From Angelakisella massiliensis (lineage in GTDB: Bacteria > Bacillota > Clostridia > Oscillospirales > Ruminococcaceae): DNA of 64,000 bases. Below, piece after piece: positions 1-9,120 of this stretch. How positions within the stretch are numbered: the stretch's first letter is position 1; each line of letters begins with the position of its first letter. The stretch is taken from positions 558,001-622,000 of the forward strand of contig NZ_LT629944.1 of NCBI RefSeq assembly GCF_900104675.1, written 5' to 3'. Made by a program: the position numbers and the translations under genes. The notes beneath the pieces were generated by a model that saw nothing but the letters and a program-made list of their open reading frames with translations, had not been told where the DNA came from and made no database searches.

Positions 1-225
1 CCATTCACCGAAGGGCATATCGGCGCAGATCTTTTCGGACTTGGTGCTGCCCACTGTCTCCATCAGCTTGGTCAACTTTTCCTGGCACTCGTGCTTGGTC
101 TTGGCCAGCACATTTTTCGTTTTTGGAAGGCCCTTGTCGTCATAGCCCACCACGGCCCGGCCTTCCCAGCGGCCGTCTTTACGCTGCCTTATGGTGCCGG
201 TTCCGCTTTTTCGTTTCCTTGCCAT
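1..225 (-). CDS. Tyrosine recombinase / phage-type integrase, N-terminal part (runs off window)
   Basis: Reading leftwards from an ATG at 225, the first 75 codons begin MARKRKSGTG and continue through TIRQRKDGRWEGR. This is the lysine/arginine-rich AP2-like arm-binding domain that opens integrases of Tn916-like elements and many Firmicute phages. A GAGG-type ribosome-binding site lies just upstream (AGAGGAGTT on the minus strand). The catalytic domain is beyond the window edge, so completeness cannot be judged. The start overlaps the tail of another recombinase fragment (189-380) by 37 bases, so two integrase genes are stacked head to tail. It probably mobilises, or once mobilised, the element to which the neighbouring defence genes belong. 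Confidence 0.75.
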   Translation of the reverse strand, partial: MARKRKSGTGTIRQRKDGRWEGRAVVGYDDKGLPKTKNVLAKTKHECQEKLTKLMETVGSTKSEKICADMPFGEW

Positions 226-380
226 GGGTTCAACTCCTCTCCCAATAGATTTTTCAGAAAGCCGCCAACTACATCGCTGGCGGCTCTCTGCATATCCGGC
301 GTCACATGAGTGTAGGTATCAAGCGTGAACGATGCGTTGGTGTGTCCCTGGATATACGGAGCCGGTGGAGTACCGAGCAT
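189..380 (-). pseudogene. C-terminal remnant of a second tyrosine recombinase
   Basis: The codons for GHTNASFTLDTYTHV are the C-terminal active-site block of tyrosine recombinases (GH....T...YtHv, with the nucleophilic Tyr). They are followed by TPDMQRAASDVVGGFL and a stop at 189. Upstream homology ends at about position 356, where the sequence turns into an unrelated gene on the plus strand, so everything before the HxxR/Tyr block is missing. The fragment therefore marks a recombination or deletion junction at the left edge of the island. It overlaps the start of the next integrase by 37 bases, which is typical of stacked recombinase genes. It cannot be functional alone. Confidence 0.7.
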
Positions 381-1192
381 CCAGTAAAAAGGACACCACC
401 TGGCTGGGTCGTTTTACCTTCGAAGCTCTTCGGGATTTTAGCGGTATGAACCGTATTTTGACCATCATTGCACGCGGTTTTTTATTTCACGCTTCGGATG
501 GTACGCTGTTGTCAGGCGATCCGAGAGAACGAATCAGTTTTGCTTACGATGGCCTGTGTGCCTGGTGTAGCATTCCGGAGGGAGGCGGGAAGCCGAAAGA
601 AGGTTGGCAGCACCGCACCGATTTTGCGTCACTCCACAAACAGTTTCCCAAGTTAGTGGACAAGGATAGCTGGGGCTGGTTCAGTCGCCACTTCCATCAG
701 GCTATGCGGTTTGCTACCGAACATCCGGAATTGGTCCGTAAAAACTATGCGGACTCTGCCGGCGAGCTAAGCAAGCGGTTTGACCGAGTGTGGCGCAGCA
801 AGGTGCTCCAATACCAAACCAAGGCTCTTTCCACCTCTACGGAAGGTGCGTGGACGATCCGCTTTGATGATATGATTGCCGATGCCCTGGAATTGGGCCC
901 TCTGCGCCGCACAGAACCTGAACTGCCGTCGGATCTGACAGAGAGACTTGAGCAGATTCGCCCTGAGAAAATGCCTTCCAATGTCCTGCCCACCCTGGTG
1001 GCTTATTACCTGGCCAACCGCCCAGAGGACAGCGACTGGGTAGTACTCCCTGTGACCAATTTTGACTGTTACTTCGGCGATACCAACTTTGGCCGGAAGT
1101 ATCTGAACCAACTTCCTCGGGAGGTCATAGAGCGGAGCAATAGTTTCGGTATTAGCCGATATCGAGTAAAAGCGGATTATCTGCCCAAATAA
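332..1192 (+). CDS. Unknown protein, probably 5'-truncated
   Basis: This open frame encodes 286 residues. Its first ten codons read through the recombinase remnant on the other strand and no ribosome-binding site precedes the ATG at 332. The true gene probably began upstream of the junction near 356 and lost its 5' end. From about residue 15 (KKDTTWLGRFTFEALRDF) the composition is that of a normal soluble, Trp- and Arg-rich protein. I recognise no domain. A perfect hairpin terminator follows the stop. Alternative starts inside the frame (for example the Met in FSGMNR) have no convincing ribosome-binding site. It is probably a passenger gene of the mobile element, broken at the junction. Confidence 0.5.
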   Translation: MRWCVPGYTEPVEYRASSKKDTTWLGRFTFEALRDFSGMNRILTIIARGFLFHASDGTLLSGDPRERISFAYDGLCAWCSIPEGGGKPKEGWQHRTDFASLHKQFPKLVDKDSWGWFSRHFHQAMRFATEHPELVRKNYADSAGELSKRFDRVWRSKVLQYQTKALSTSTEGAWTIRFDDMIADALELGPLRRTEPELPSDLTERLEQIRPEKMPSNVLPTLVAYYLANRPEDSDWVVLPVTNFDCYFGDTNFGRKYLNQLPREVIERSNSFGISRYRVKADYLPK

Positions 1193-1196
1193 ACGG

Positions 1197-1231
1197 CGGG
1201 ACTGGCCAACCGGCCAGTCCCGTATTCTTTG
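1197..1231 (+). terminator. Intrinsic terminator after the 332-1192 gene
   Basis: A perfect 11-bp stem (CGGGACTGGCC, 1197-1207; GGCCAGTCCCG, 1212-1222) with a four-base loop is followed by TATTCTTTGT. It begins five bases after the stop at 1192. Confidence 0.75.
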
Positions 1232-1262
1232 TATAGGCGATGTAGGTTTTGTTCCGTTTATC

Positions 1263-1853
1263 TTACGTTTCCGTCTCATACGGCCAGGTGTTGATACCGC
1301 CGAATTCATAGATATTGGTGTACCCCAGTTCGGCCAGTGTGGAGGAAGCGGTCTTGCTCCGGTTCCCACTGCGGCAGTAGGCCAGGGGGATGTCCCACTT
1401 TCCGGCGTTGGTAAAGCGGATGCCCATTCGCTCTGCCATAGCCCGGCAGAGCTGGGCGAAGGCGCAGGAGCCGTCAATGAGCTGCTTGCTTGGTACCCAC
1501 GTTCCCAGGGTCACCGGCGGCGGTGCGATCAGCAGGATCTTGTTTCGATCCAGAGGGATACTTGAGAGGAACCGTTCCAATCTCTCAGCGGCCTGCTCGG
1601 GACTACGCCCCTGGAGCAGGTCGTTGGTGCCCAGCATAACGATCAGCAAGTCGGTGTCATCTGGGAAAGCAGGAGCGGCAGAGGGGATCTCCCGGCCGTT
1701 CTGTCCCATATTATAGACTGTCCACCTGGTTTCCGTAGCCAGGATGTCTACCCATCGGCAGTCCGCGTCATGCCGCCCGCCGAAATAGCCCCGCGGGTCG
1801 TAGCCGTAGGTGTTGGAGTCACCGAAACAGATGACCATCATCTTGTATCTCAT
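1263..1853 (-). pseudogene. Chimeric ORF: SGNH/GDSL hydrolase N-part joined to rhodanese C-part
   Basis: Residues 1 to about 150 are an SGNH hydrolase: block I FGDSNTYGYD with the nucleophilic Ser, block III GTNDLL, and the long PPPVTLGTW stretch. The family then needs a C-terminal Asp-x-x-His. Instead, after AGKWDIPLA, the frame continues as the end of a rhodanese: YCRSGNRSKTA (the Cys-loop), then LAELGYTNIYEFGGINTWPY. So the hydrolase has lost its catalytic Asp/His, and the rhodanese retains its Cys-loop but not its N-terminal half. The join lies within the IPLAYC codons, near 1375-1395. The frame is open, with a GAGAGG site by the start (ATG at 1853 or 1841). A fused product can be made, but hydrolase activity is unlikely. 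Confidence 0.75.
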
Positions 1854-1874
1854 CCTCTCTGTGTGGTATCGCTA

Positions 1875-3167
1875 TCATAAATCCAGCAGTTGTTTTACTG
1901 CTTCTGCCATCGCAATCGGAGAATCCAAACGCAATGTCTCTACTCTGACAAGGCTCCCACTGGGAGAAGAATAGCAAAGAGGGCTTTCCTGTCCTGACAT
2001 TGCTTCACAATTCGGATAAAGCAATACCGTCTGTTTCGCCTGATATTCCTTCTGGTATGCGTACATCTGGTACATATCAGCCTGTGAGATCCCATAATTG
2101 TGCCACTGTGGAGATAGTAGCTTCCACTTGGTATCCAATACAGTCCGCTCGCCGCTATTCAAATCTTCAATGACCAAATCCGGCCGCAGGGCAAACTGCT
2201 TCCGGGGCAGTTCAAAGAGATATTTCCCCTTTGCCTGCACATGAACACGATATTGCTTGGAATCCAATTGCCGACGCAGAACTGCTGCCACATAGCTCTC
2301 AAAAATCCGCTCCATGGGGAACAGAAGGGCCAAGGCCGCCTGCCCGCCGGAAAAGGTGGTAAAACTCTTTCCCTGCAAAAATACCCGGCACAACTCCAGA
2401 AGTCGCTGGTAGTCTGCCATGGAGCGGGATTGCCCACATCTCTGAAAATCCTGCTCCACATTTTTGGACACCGGAACTTGCTCCATGACGGATAACACGA
2501 TCCGCAGATCCTTGCGGTTTTGTACATCCGTAGTGTGCCGCTGCAAGTAGAGCGCTGTGGACTTGACCAAGCGGTTTTCCGGGCAATCCACGCTGAATAC
2601 ATCGTACTCTACGAAGATTCGTTCCCGGTGCAGCAGATTCTTTCGGATATTCTCCGAGAATACGATTTTTCCACGGACACAAGTTTCGTTGTCCTGCTTT
2701 ACCGTATAATCCGATTTTAAGCCGCGCCCGATCAGGCGATGGGTCTCGTCCAAAAACATGCGCACAAACAGATCCATCAAGCGCATACGAGAAGTATTCA
2801 GGTGGGCGGTGTGAAATGTCTTGAACGGAGCCTCCTGGACCGTTCTCAGCATGGTGAGAAACACTTTGCGGACAGCCTGGTCGCTGTTATCCCCTGCCAG
2901 CGTCAGTTTGGGCAGGATTTCAATCTCTGTTCCGTCTCTGGTGGTGATTACTCCTACATAATTTTTGGCGGTAATCACCTTACCAAAACCAGGTCTTGCG
3001 CTCAGGCTCATCAACTCCAGCGGTTCAGCACCGGAATTTGTGTCCCGATTGGAGAGAATAAATTGCTCCAGCTGATCGAAAGCGTGTTCCGGCAAAGAGA
3101 TCATGCCTGCCCGTGGCGGTCCATTGCGGGTAAACCCCATGTATTCCCGAATGGTATATTGTTTCAA
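1875..3167 (-). CDS. mcrC: McrC-like restriction endonuclease subunit
   Basis: This 430-residue protein has the McrC layout: an N-terminal beta-rich region and a C-terminal PD-(D/E)XK nuclease, visible as RPDLVIE (328-334) and DTKWK (345-349). In known McrBC systems McrC docks on the McrB AAA+ hexamer, stimulates its GTPase and cuts DNA when translocating complexes meet. Length is within the usual range for the family. It lies 30 bases downstream of mcrB on the same strand, the last gene of the defence operon. All nuclease residues expected from the motif are present, so it should be active. LlaJI-type systems use a related subunit, and target specificity cannot be read from this protein. Confidence 0.9.
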   Translation of the reverse strand: MKQYTIREYMGFTRNGPPRAGMISLPEHAFDQLEQFILSNRDTNSGAEPLELMSLSARPGFGKVITAKNYVGVITTRDGTEIEILPKLTLAGDNSDQAVRKVFLTMLRTVQEAPFKTFHTAHLNTSRMRLMDLFVRMFLDETHRLIGRGLKSDYTVKQDNETCVRGKIVFSENIRKNLLHRERIFVEYDVFSVDCPENRLVKSTALYLQRHTTDVQNRKDLRIVLSVMEQVPVSKNVEQDFQRCGQSRSMADYQRLLELCRVFLQGKSFTTFSGGQAALALLFPMERIFESYVAAVLRRQLDSKQYRVHVQAKGKYLFELPRKQFALRPDLVIEDLNSGERTVLDTKWKLLSPQWHNYGISQADMYQMYAYQKEYQAKQTVLLYPNCEAMSGQESPLCYSSPSGSLVRVETLRLDSPIAMAEAVKQLLDL

Positions 3168-3197
3168 TGGAGTTCACCTCCCAATAGAATGTGCCAG

Positions 3198-6100
3198 TCA
3201 GAGATTCCGGTATACTTCCGCATCAAAGAAGGCATCCGGATTGATGCGGTATGTGGGGTTTACCTCAAATTCAAGATCTGTACCGAACAAGCTCTGAAGA
3301 TTGGCTGTTTCAACCTTGAAAAATCGCTGATGTTCTGGACGCTTTTTATCTCCCAGCACCAGACAGATCTTCTCATAGTCGTCATAGAAGTACTCCTGCA
3401 GAAGCGGAACGACCTTATCCCGGAAGATTTCGCCCAGGGTCTGAATAGAGCGGGACTGACGCAGAGGGGTAAAGAAAGCGTGTCCCAGCGTATGCTCGCG
3501 GTCAAACAGAACCTCGATCCGGCGGTTCAGCGTCGTAAGCAAGTTGCTGATGGAAATGCCCTCTACCTCTACGCCATCCAGAACGCCACTGTCTGGCATC
3601 ATTTCCACGAAACTAAACCGGCGGCGAAGGGCAGTATCCAACATAGCGATGGAACGGTCGGCCGTATTCATAGTGCCCAGCAGATAGACATTATCCGGAA
3701 TTCCAAATACTTCGTGAGAATAGGGCAACTTGGCCTGCAATTCTTCGCTCCGCCCCAGCCGCTTGGACGGCTCAATTAGGGTGATGAGCTCGCCAAAAAT
3801 TTTCGAGATGTTGCCGCGGTTAATTTCATCAATGATAAATACATAGGGCCCCTTGGTTCCCTTCGTCGGGGCCGAGCCGGAAAACCCGTTCTTGTTCAGA
3901 ACATCTATCACAGTTGCAACCGTAGTATTGAGACGATAAACGGTGGACAATGTCAAACTCTTTTCCAGGCGGAATTCGGCAATTCCGATGTTTTTCCTTT
4001 GTACCAGCCATTTAACGGTTCGCAGCCGCTTATAATGCTCAAGCTCTGGATGCCATTCAGGTTCTCCGGTTACAACACCGATTGCATCAATGGAATGTGC
4101 GGTATAGCAGGAAAGAATAATATCTCCCAGCTGCATTCTGGACAAAAACGCGTTCAATACAGTTTTCCCGCCCACATGGTAGTCCATATCATCCGTGATG
4201 CTCTCCCCGTATTCATCCCATCCAATCCGAATGCAGCCATGCTCCATGCAGTAATCTCGAACCGGATTGTCTCCTGTGCTTGCAAGAGATACTTTCCAGA
4301 TTGTTGGGTTCTCTGAGAAACCATAGGGGTTTTGATTGGGGTCTACTGCGGGGGGCTGTGCTGTCGCACAGAATTTTTTAAATACACCATCAGCAATCTC
4401 ATAAGAGATGTCGCCAGAGTCCTCTTCTTTATCCTCTGCAAAAACCGGACGGATTCCCTCGATAAAGTCCTCGTAACCGAAGGACTGGTGGAAGGTCGTA
4501 AATTCGATCCGCCCATTCTGTCGGTACTGCCGGTATCGCTCCAACACCTTTTCGTGGTTTTCTGCCTGGACTTCTTCCAGCGATTTTCCCTCTATGATCG
4601 CCACAGCATAGTTGACCGTCTGGTAGGTCTTTCCCGTCCCGGGAGGGCCATAGAGAATCATATTCTTTGCAAACGGCATAGGATTGTTCCTCTCTTTCCG
4701 AAACAGAAGTTCCAGCGCATCTGCCAATTCATCACGGAGCTTCCAGGAGTATGTGCCAGGCTGATCCTGGAGAGCTGTGCGGCCTACAAACAGAATTGGC
4801 CACCATTTCTTATCATTGTTTTCGTTCTGAACCAGTGGGCAGCCTGTTTTTTCCTGTACTCTCCGGGCAAGCTGAACCATACTGCCGTTATAATGGGTAG
4901 AAGGACCTCCTAATTTCAGGCTCAACTGTTTGCAGGTTGTCTCTCCGCCTGCCTGTTGAATGGCTTTCAGAATCTGCAAATTTTCCACTGTGCAGATTGT
5001 TTTGTCCGCAAGAAGTTTTAACCACTGTTCTGCGCTGATCTCTGGATCATACTCTGACAAATTGGGCCAATAATCGCTTTTATGTAGCCGGCTTCCAAAG
5101 TAGATGATGTCATCGGTCAACAGGTGATGTTCAACATCCGGATAATATGTGCTTCCCAACTCTGATCGTTTTGTCTCGAATATGTTTAGCAGCTCGCTGT
5201 CCTGCTGGACGCAGGAAAGAACCTGGTTGGCAATCTCCTGGTAGGTAAGTACATTCTGGGTGTCTCCCATTTTGCAGTTGGCGCTTAAGCCCGTCTCTTC
5301 CAGAAACGCCTTGAGCTTACCGTATTGATAGAGAAAGCGTTGGCCTGGTTGCGCAAAAAACAGGTAGGTGCAGATGGTGCGGTCCCCTTGATAATGCTGC
5401 TTCATGCTTTCTTTGAACTGATACTTGGCTAACAGGGCATCTGCACTTTGCTTAAAGTTTTGGATTTGCTCAACAATATCTGCTCCGGGAGCCAGAAGCT
5501 GCTGAAACATAGAGCGGACCGTATCAGGCTCCTTTTCCGCAAAGAATGTGATCATCTTACAGGGAAACGAGTAATTGGTGTCCAGCAGATTTCTCGCCTG
5601 GGCCAAGGATTCCTTCAGCATTTCTGCAAAATCGGCTCTCTCTGGCTTCCAGTGCTCCTGAAAACACTGAACAGCCTTCCACTTATACGCTTCTTCCGGA
5701 AACCAGGCGGCAAAGGATTCCTTGTATTGGCTGACAACACGGCGGATGGGATCGGCAGACAGCTTCCACGCCGCCATATCCAGAATCCGATAATTTTTGA
5801 AAGAGAAATTGGCATCCCGGAAATCTTTGATTTTCCGGCAGTTCTCTATATAAGTTTCCAGCTTGCCACGGGATTTCAGTTCAATCCCCAGTGCCGCAAA
5901 AATATCCTCACTGCCCACATTGCTGTTGATGACAGGGAAAGTGAGCGGTTTTAAGCAGTGCAGTACCACAGAGGCTGCAGCGGCCTGCATCCCACGGAAC
6001 GATTTCGTCAACACCGATGCGGCACGCTGGAACATCTCCTCATCGTCCGTCATATCCAGAAGATCCACGCACATTCTGATAAAAGCGCGCACGGATTGGA

Positions 6101-6479
6101 TATCTGTCTTGCCATGGAACGAGTAAAAACCAGTACCAAACATTCCGATATGGCCTGTTCCGGAGACAGCTTTTTCCTGGTGCTTGTACACGCCAGCGTC
6201 CGCCCGGCTTTTCAGGTCATCAATCAGATGGTCCAATTCTTGTTTGCGAACCTTGGGCAGATGCGTTGCATGGACAGCTTCATGCTTTTTGTCATAACTG
6301 TGCCGCCATGTTCCAATGCACATGAGATAAATGGCATTGAGATCCTGGTAGTCCAGCGTAGCTTCATCCACATCACGATAAGCGGCCACAATCATACGCA
6401 CCAGTTCATAGCTGCCGTCGTGTACATCCGGTGACAGTTCCGGAGTGCTTTTCAGCTTATTCAATATCTCTTGATTCAT
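3198..6479 (-). CDS. mcrB: McrB-like AAA+ GTPase with an EVE-like domain inserted in the motor
   Basis: This 1093-residue protein is far longer than E. coli McrB (about 460). The motor begins near residue 600: Walker A GPPGTGKT (611-618), TTFHQSFGYEDFIEG, Walker B FIIDEINRGN (881-890) and the McrB signature MNTADRS (937-943). Between the Walker motifs, roughly 725-865, sits an extra domain opening with TIWKVSLAS and containing GDIILSCYT and a late Trp-rich strand. It resembles an EVE/PUA-type modified-base reader. The N-terminal 590 residues have no domain I can name, except a WWPILFVGR strand (559-567) typical of the segment preceding McrB motors. It overlaps the upstream helicase gene by ATGA. 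Its DNA target is probably a modified base, which is inference. Confidence 0.9.
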   Translation of the reverse strand: MNQEILNKLKSTPELSPDVHDGSYELVRMIVAAYRDVDEATLDYQDLNAIYLMCIGTWRHSYDKKHEAVHATHLPKVRKQELDHLIDDLKSRADAGVYKHQEKAVSGTGHIGMFGTGFYSFHGKTDIQSVRAFIRMCVDLLDMTDDEEMFQRAASVLTKSFRGMQAAAASVVLHCLKPLTFPVINSNVGSEDIFAALGIELKSRGKLETYIENCRKIKDFRDANFSFKNYRILDMAAWKLSADPIRRVVSQYKESFAAWFPEEAYKWKAVQCFQEHWKPERADFAEMLKESLAQARNLLDTNYSFPCKMITFFAEKEPDTVRSMFQQLLAPGADIVEQIQNFKQSADALLAKYQFKESMKQHYQGDRTICTYLFFAQPGQRFLYQYGKLKAFLEETGLSANCKMGDTQNVLTYQEIANQVLSCVQQDSELLNIFETKRSELGSTYYPDVEHHLLTDDIIYFGSRLHKSDYWPNLSEYDPEISAEQWLKLLADKTICTVENLQILKAIQQAGGETTCKQLSLKLGGPSTHYNGSMVQLARRVQEKTGCPLVQNENNDKKWWPILFVGRTALQDQPGTYSWKLRDELADALELLFRKERNNPMPFAKNMILYGPPGTGKTYQTVNYAVAIIEGKSLEEVQAENHEKVLERYRQYRQNGRIEFTTFHQSFGYEDFIEGIRPVFAEDKEEDSGDISYEIADGVFKKFCATAQPPAVDPNQNPYGFSENPTIWKVSLASTGDNPVRDYCMEHGCIRIGWDEYGESITDDMDYHVGGKTVLNAFLSRMQLGDIILSCYTAHSIDAIGVVTGEPEWHPELEHYKRLRTVKWLVQRKNIGIAEFRLEKSLTLSTVYRLNTTVATVIDVLNKNGFSGSAPTKGTKGPYVFIIDEINRGNISKIFGELITLIEPSKRLGRSEELQAKLPYSHEVFGIPDNVYLLGTMNTADRSIAMLDTALRRRFSFVEMMPDSGVLDGVEVEGISISNLLTTLNRRIEVLFDREHTLGHAFFTPLRQSRSIQTLGEIFRDKVVPLLQEYFYDDYEKICLVLGDKKRPEHQRFFKVETANLQSLFGTDLEFEVNPTYRINPDAFFDAEVYRNL

Positions 6480-8776
6480 TTGAGGTCACCCTCCGTTTGT
6501 GCGACCTGCAACCGGCCATAATACTGCTCCAGCTTCTCGTCGCAAATCCGCTCGATTTCTTGCTTTTCCTCCCGGGTCAACTTCTTCCAGACAGATTCAT
6601 CCACCTGAATCACGCCCAGAGTCTTGGTGTGATGAAGCATCTGCATATCTTCAAATCGCTTGAAGGGGTTTGACAGGATGTTCCGCTGGGCCTGGGCGAC
6701 GGTATAGCCGCCCTTGGCGTAGATGCTGTTGGCCTTTTCCACCACCAGCCCAGCCGCCCGGCGGACCTCGTAGAACTCCCGGAAGTAGGTAACGATGTCG
6801 CTGAGTTTCACCCGTCCCTTGTCGTCGGCAAACAGCAGCATCGCCTTGAGCAGTACCGGCTTGTAGGAGTAGCTCATGTCCATCTGCCGCACCATGTCCA
6901 GAAACAGATCCTTGCGGTTGGAGTCGTCAATGAGGGTCCAGCCGTACTGCTGAGCATACTTCTGGAGAGTTTCCTCTTTGAAATACTTGAAGGTCCGGTG
7001 CTCGCTCATGGGTACCACCAGATCGGGCACCAGCAGGCCATCCCGGACATACCGCTCGATGGTCTCCGTCTGCACATCCACCCGGCGGACGAACTCCATC
7101 TGAGAGATCATCCCGGCGGCTTCCTCCTGCCAGTTGAAGATGTCCACCAGTTCGTAGTCCAAGGCGTCCACCGGCCAGTCAATGAGGGCATCCGGGCGTT
7201 CGCCCTTGTCATAAAGCCCCTGTTCGGCGGTCTTTTGCCCCTTGGTGCCCAGCACCAGGGCACCGGGCTTGTACTCCTTCAAGCGGAACAGACGGTGCAT
7301 GGAGTAGGGCATGTTGTACTGGCTGGCGTTGTCCACGAAGTCAAACACCATCAAGCTCTCCTTGCCGGGGGACAGCCGCATCCCGCGGCCCAGCTGCTGG
7401 GTATAGAGTACTTTGGACATGGTGGGTCGGGCCATGAACAGCACTTCTGTGGCCGGGCAATCCCAGCCCTCGTTGAGCAGGTCACAAGCGCATAGTACCT
7501 TGGTCTCGCCCTTCTCAAACCGGGCCAGCACTTCCCGGCGGTCACTGGCCTTTACCTCGCCGGACACCGCCTCGGCGGCCACACCGGCGTCGTGGAGCCG
7601 CCCGGCGATCTCCTGGGCGTGCTTGACGGAGGCACAGAAGATGACGGTCCGCTTGTCCTTCACATACTGGAGCCAGGTGTCCACGATGAGCTGGTTGCGC
7701 TCCGGGACATAGATCTTGCTCTCCAGATCCCGGATGTTGTACTGGACGCTGTTGAACCGCACTTTGGTCAGGTCGATGTTGGTGTGGATGCGGATGCACC
7801 GTACCGGCACCAGCTCGCCAATCTCCACGGCGGTCTGGATATCCAACTTGTGGGCGGTGTTCTTGAAAATGTCCAGGATATTCTTATCGTCGGCCCGTTC
7901 CGGCGTAGCGGTCAGGCCCAGGGTAAATTCCGGTGTGAAGTAGGACAGAACCCTCTGGTATGTATCGGCGGAGGCGTGGTGGGCCTCGTCTACGATGATG
8001 TAGCCGAAGTCATCGGGCTTGAACCGTTCCAGATTCAGCGCCACGCTCTGGATGCTGCCGCAGACTACAAAGGCGTTGCCTTGCTTCATGCTCTCCACAT
8101 AGCGGCCCACCGTGGCTCGGGGCCACAGCTCCCGGAAGGTCTTGGTAGCCTGATCCACCAGTTCTACCGTGTGGGCCAGGAACAGCGTCCGCTTGCCAAA
8201 CCGCTTGGCATCCATAACGGCGGTCACCGTTTTGCCAGTACCGGTGGCGTGGTAGAGCAGGGCGATGGTCTCGAAGTTGCAGCGCATCTTCTCCAAAGCC
8301 GCCAGTGCCTGCTTCTGGTGTTCCTTCAGCTCCAACTGGGAGCCGTCCAGAGACTTGCCTCGCTGGGTGGGGATGTAGTCCTCGATCTCTTTGAAACTGG
8401 GATGCTGGCCCAGAAAAACCCGCAGTTCGTCCTTCACGGTCTCCGGCTGCTGCTGTATCTGCCGTACCGCCCAGCGGTACACATCCCAGCCCAGGTAGAT
8501 CATACTGTTCTGCTTGAGCAGATCATCGCAGAACTTGTTCTGAGAGACCAGCTTGGGGTTGTGGGACGCCTCGTCGTCGATCTCAATGGCCACCTTCCGC
8601 CCACCGTTTTCGATCAGAAAGTCGGCAAACCGGCTGTTCTGGTAAATGTCGGAGAAGGGGTACTGGGAGTAGAGATAGCCGGCCTTCTCAGCGCCGAAGG
8701 TGTCGGAGAACAGTTCAATGAACAGATCCTCGGCACTGCTGCCGGAGGCGGAGCGGTAGGTAGGCATGGAGGTCAC
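6476..8776 (-). CDS. SF2 DNA helicase with N-terminal PD-(D/E)XK-type nuclease domain
   Basis: In this 766-residue protein, residues 1-125 carry a nuclease-like fold with ADFLIENGG...KVAIEIDDE (D52, E65 and neighbours), similar to Vsr/DUF559-type PD-(D/E)XK domains. A restriction-type SF2 helicase follows: Walker A ATGTGKT (177-183), DEAH (263-266), LTATPER (288-294) and QQLGRGMRL (460-468). The C-terminal 280 residues are unassigned. Such proteins translocate on dsDNA and resemble type I/III R subunits or stand-alone defence helicases, but no partner methylase overlaps it. It overlaps mcrB (ATGA, 6476-6479) and the small HTH gene (ATGA, 8773-8776), so the three are translationally coupled and likely act together with McrBC. 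Confidence 0.85.
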   Translation of the reverse strand: MTSMPTYRSASGSSAEDLFIELFSDTFGAEKAGYLYSQYPFSDIYQNSRFADFLIENGGRKVAIEIDDEASHNPKLVSQNKFCDDLLKQNSMIYLGWDVYRWAVRQIQQQPETVKDELRVFLGQHPSFKEIEDYIPTQRGKSLDGSQLELKEHQKQALAALEKMRCNFETIALLYHATGTGKTVTAVMDAKRFGKRTLFLAHTVELVDQATKTFRELWPRATVGRYVESMKQGNAFVVCGSIQSVALNLERFKPDDFGYIIVDEAHHASADTYQRVLSYFTPEFTLGLTATPERADDKNILDIFKNTAHKLDIQTAVEIGELVPVRCIRIHTNIDLTKVRFNSVQYNIRDLESKIYVPERNQLIVDTWLQYVKDKRTVIFCASVKHAQEIAGRLHDAGVAAEAVSGEVKASDRREVLARFEKGETKVLCACDLLNEGWDCPATEVLFMARPTMSKVLYTQQLGRGMRLSPGKESLMVFDFVDNASQYNMPYSMHRLFRLKEYKPGALVLGTKGQKTAEQGLYDKGERPDALIDWPVDALDYELVDIFNWQEEAAGMISQMEFVRRVDVQTETIERYVRDGLLVPDLVVPMSEHRTFKYFKEETLQKYAQQYGWTLIDDSNRKDLFLDMVRQMDMSYSYKPVLLKAMLLFADDKGRVKLSDIVTYFREFYEVRRAAGLVVEKANSIYAKGGYTVAQAQRNILSNPFKRFEDMQMLHHTKTLGVIQVDESVWKKLTREEKQEIERICDEKLEQYYGRLQVAQTEGDLK

Positions 8777-9120
8777 CTCGGTTTCCTGTTAAGATATGTA
8801 TCTGTAATCTTCCCAAGATCCGCTAATCGGGATTCAATGGCACCTTTGCTTCTGCCATGCTCCTTGGCGATTGCAGAAGTTGTCATTCCTGAGTCAAATT
8901 CATCCAGCAGTTTTTCTTCCTCAATATCTGTCCATGGTTTTCCGGCATTTCGGGGCAGACTTTTTTTCTTGGGCGGAGGAATCACATTCAAAATTTCATG
9001 AAAGGCTCGAATCATTTCAGGCTGATTGCATATATGGTTTTGGGGTAAAAGTTCTCCAGTGAATGGATCAATGCCATCAGCTAAAGCAGATAATAGCTCT
9101 TTTGCTTTTACAATATCCAT
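8773..9120 (-). CDS. Small SANT/Myb-like HTH protein of the McrBC-helicase module
   Basis: This 115-residue protein has an N-terminal segment DIVKAKELLSALADGIDPFTGE, common in small helicase-associated proteins (IDP.TGE..P). A C-terminal SANT/Myb-like helix-turn-helix follows: KPWTDIEEEKLLDEFDSG, then TTSAIAKEHGRSKGAIESRL. It probably binds DNA or tethers the helicase to it. The ATG at 9120 directly follows the stop of the MazG-like gene, and its stop overlaps the helicase start by four bases. I know proteins of this shape (often annotated only as hypothetical) next to SF2 helicases; whether it is a regulator or a specificity factor cannot be told from sequence. Confidence 0.65.
   Translation of the reverse strand: MDIVKAKELLSALADGIDPFTGELLPQNHICNQPEMIRAFHEILNVIPPPKKKSLPRNAGKPWTDIEEEKLLDEFDSGMTTSAIAKEHGRSKGAIESRLADLGKITDTYLNRKPR

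Noticed and set aside
7592-9001. Long plus-strand open frame of 469 codons antisense to the helicase gene
   Set aside because: It is Gly/His/Val-rich shadow sequence caused by GC-biased codons of the real gene; no ribosome-binding site and no domain.
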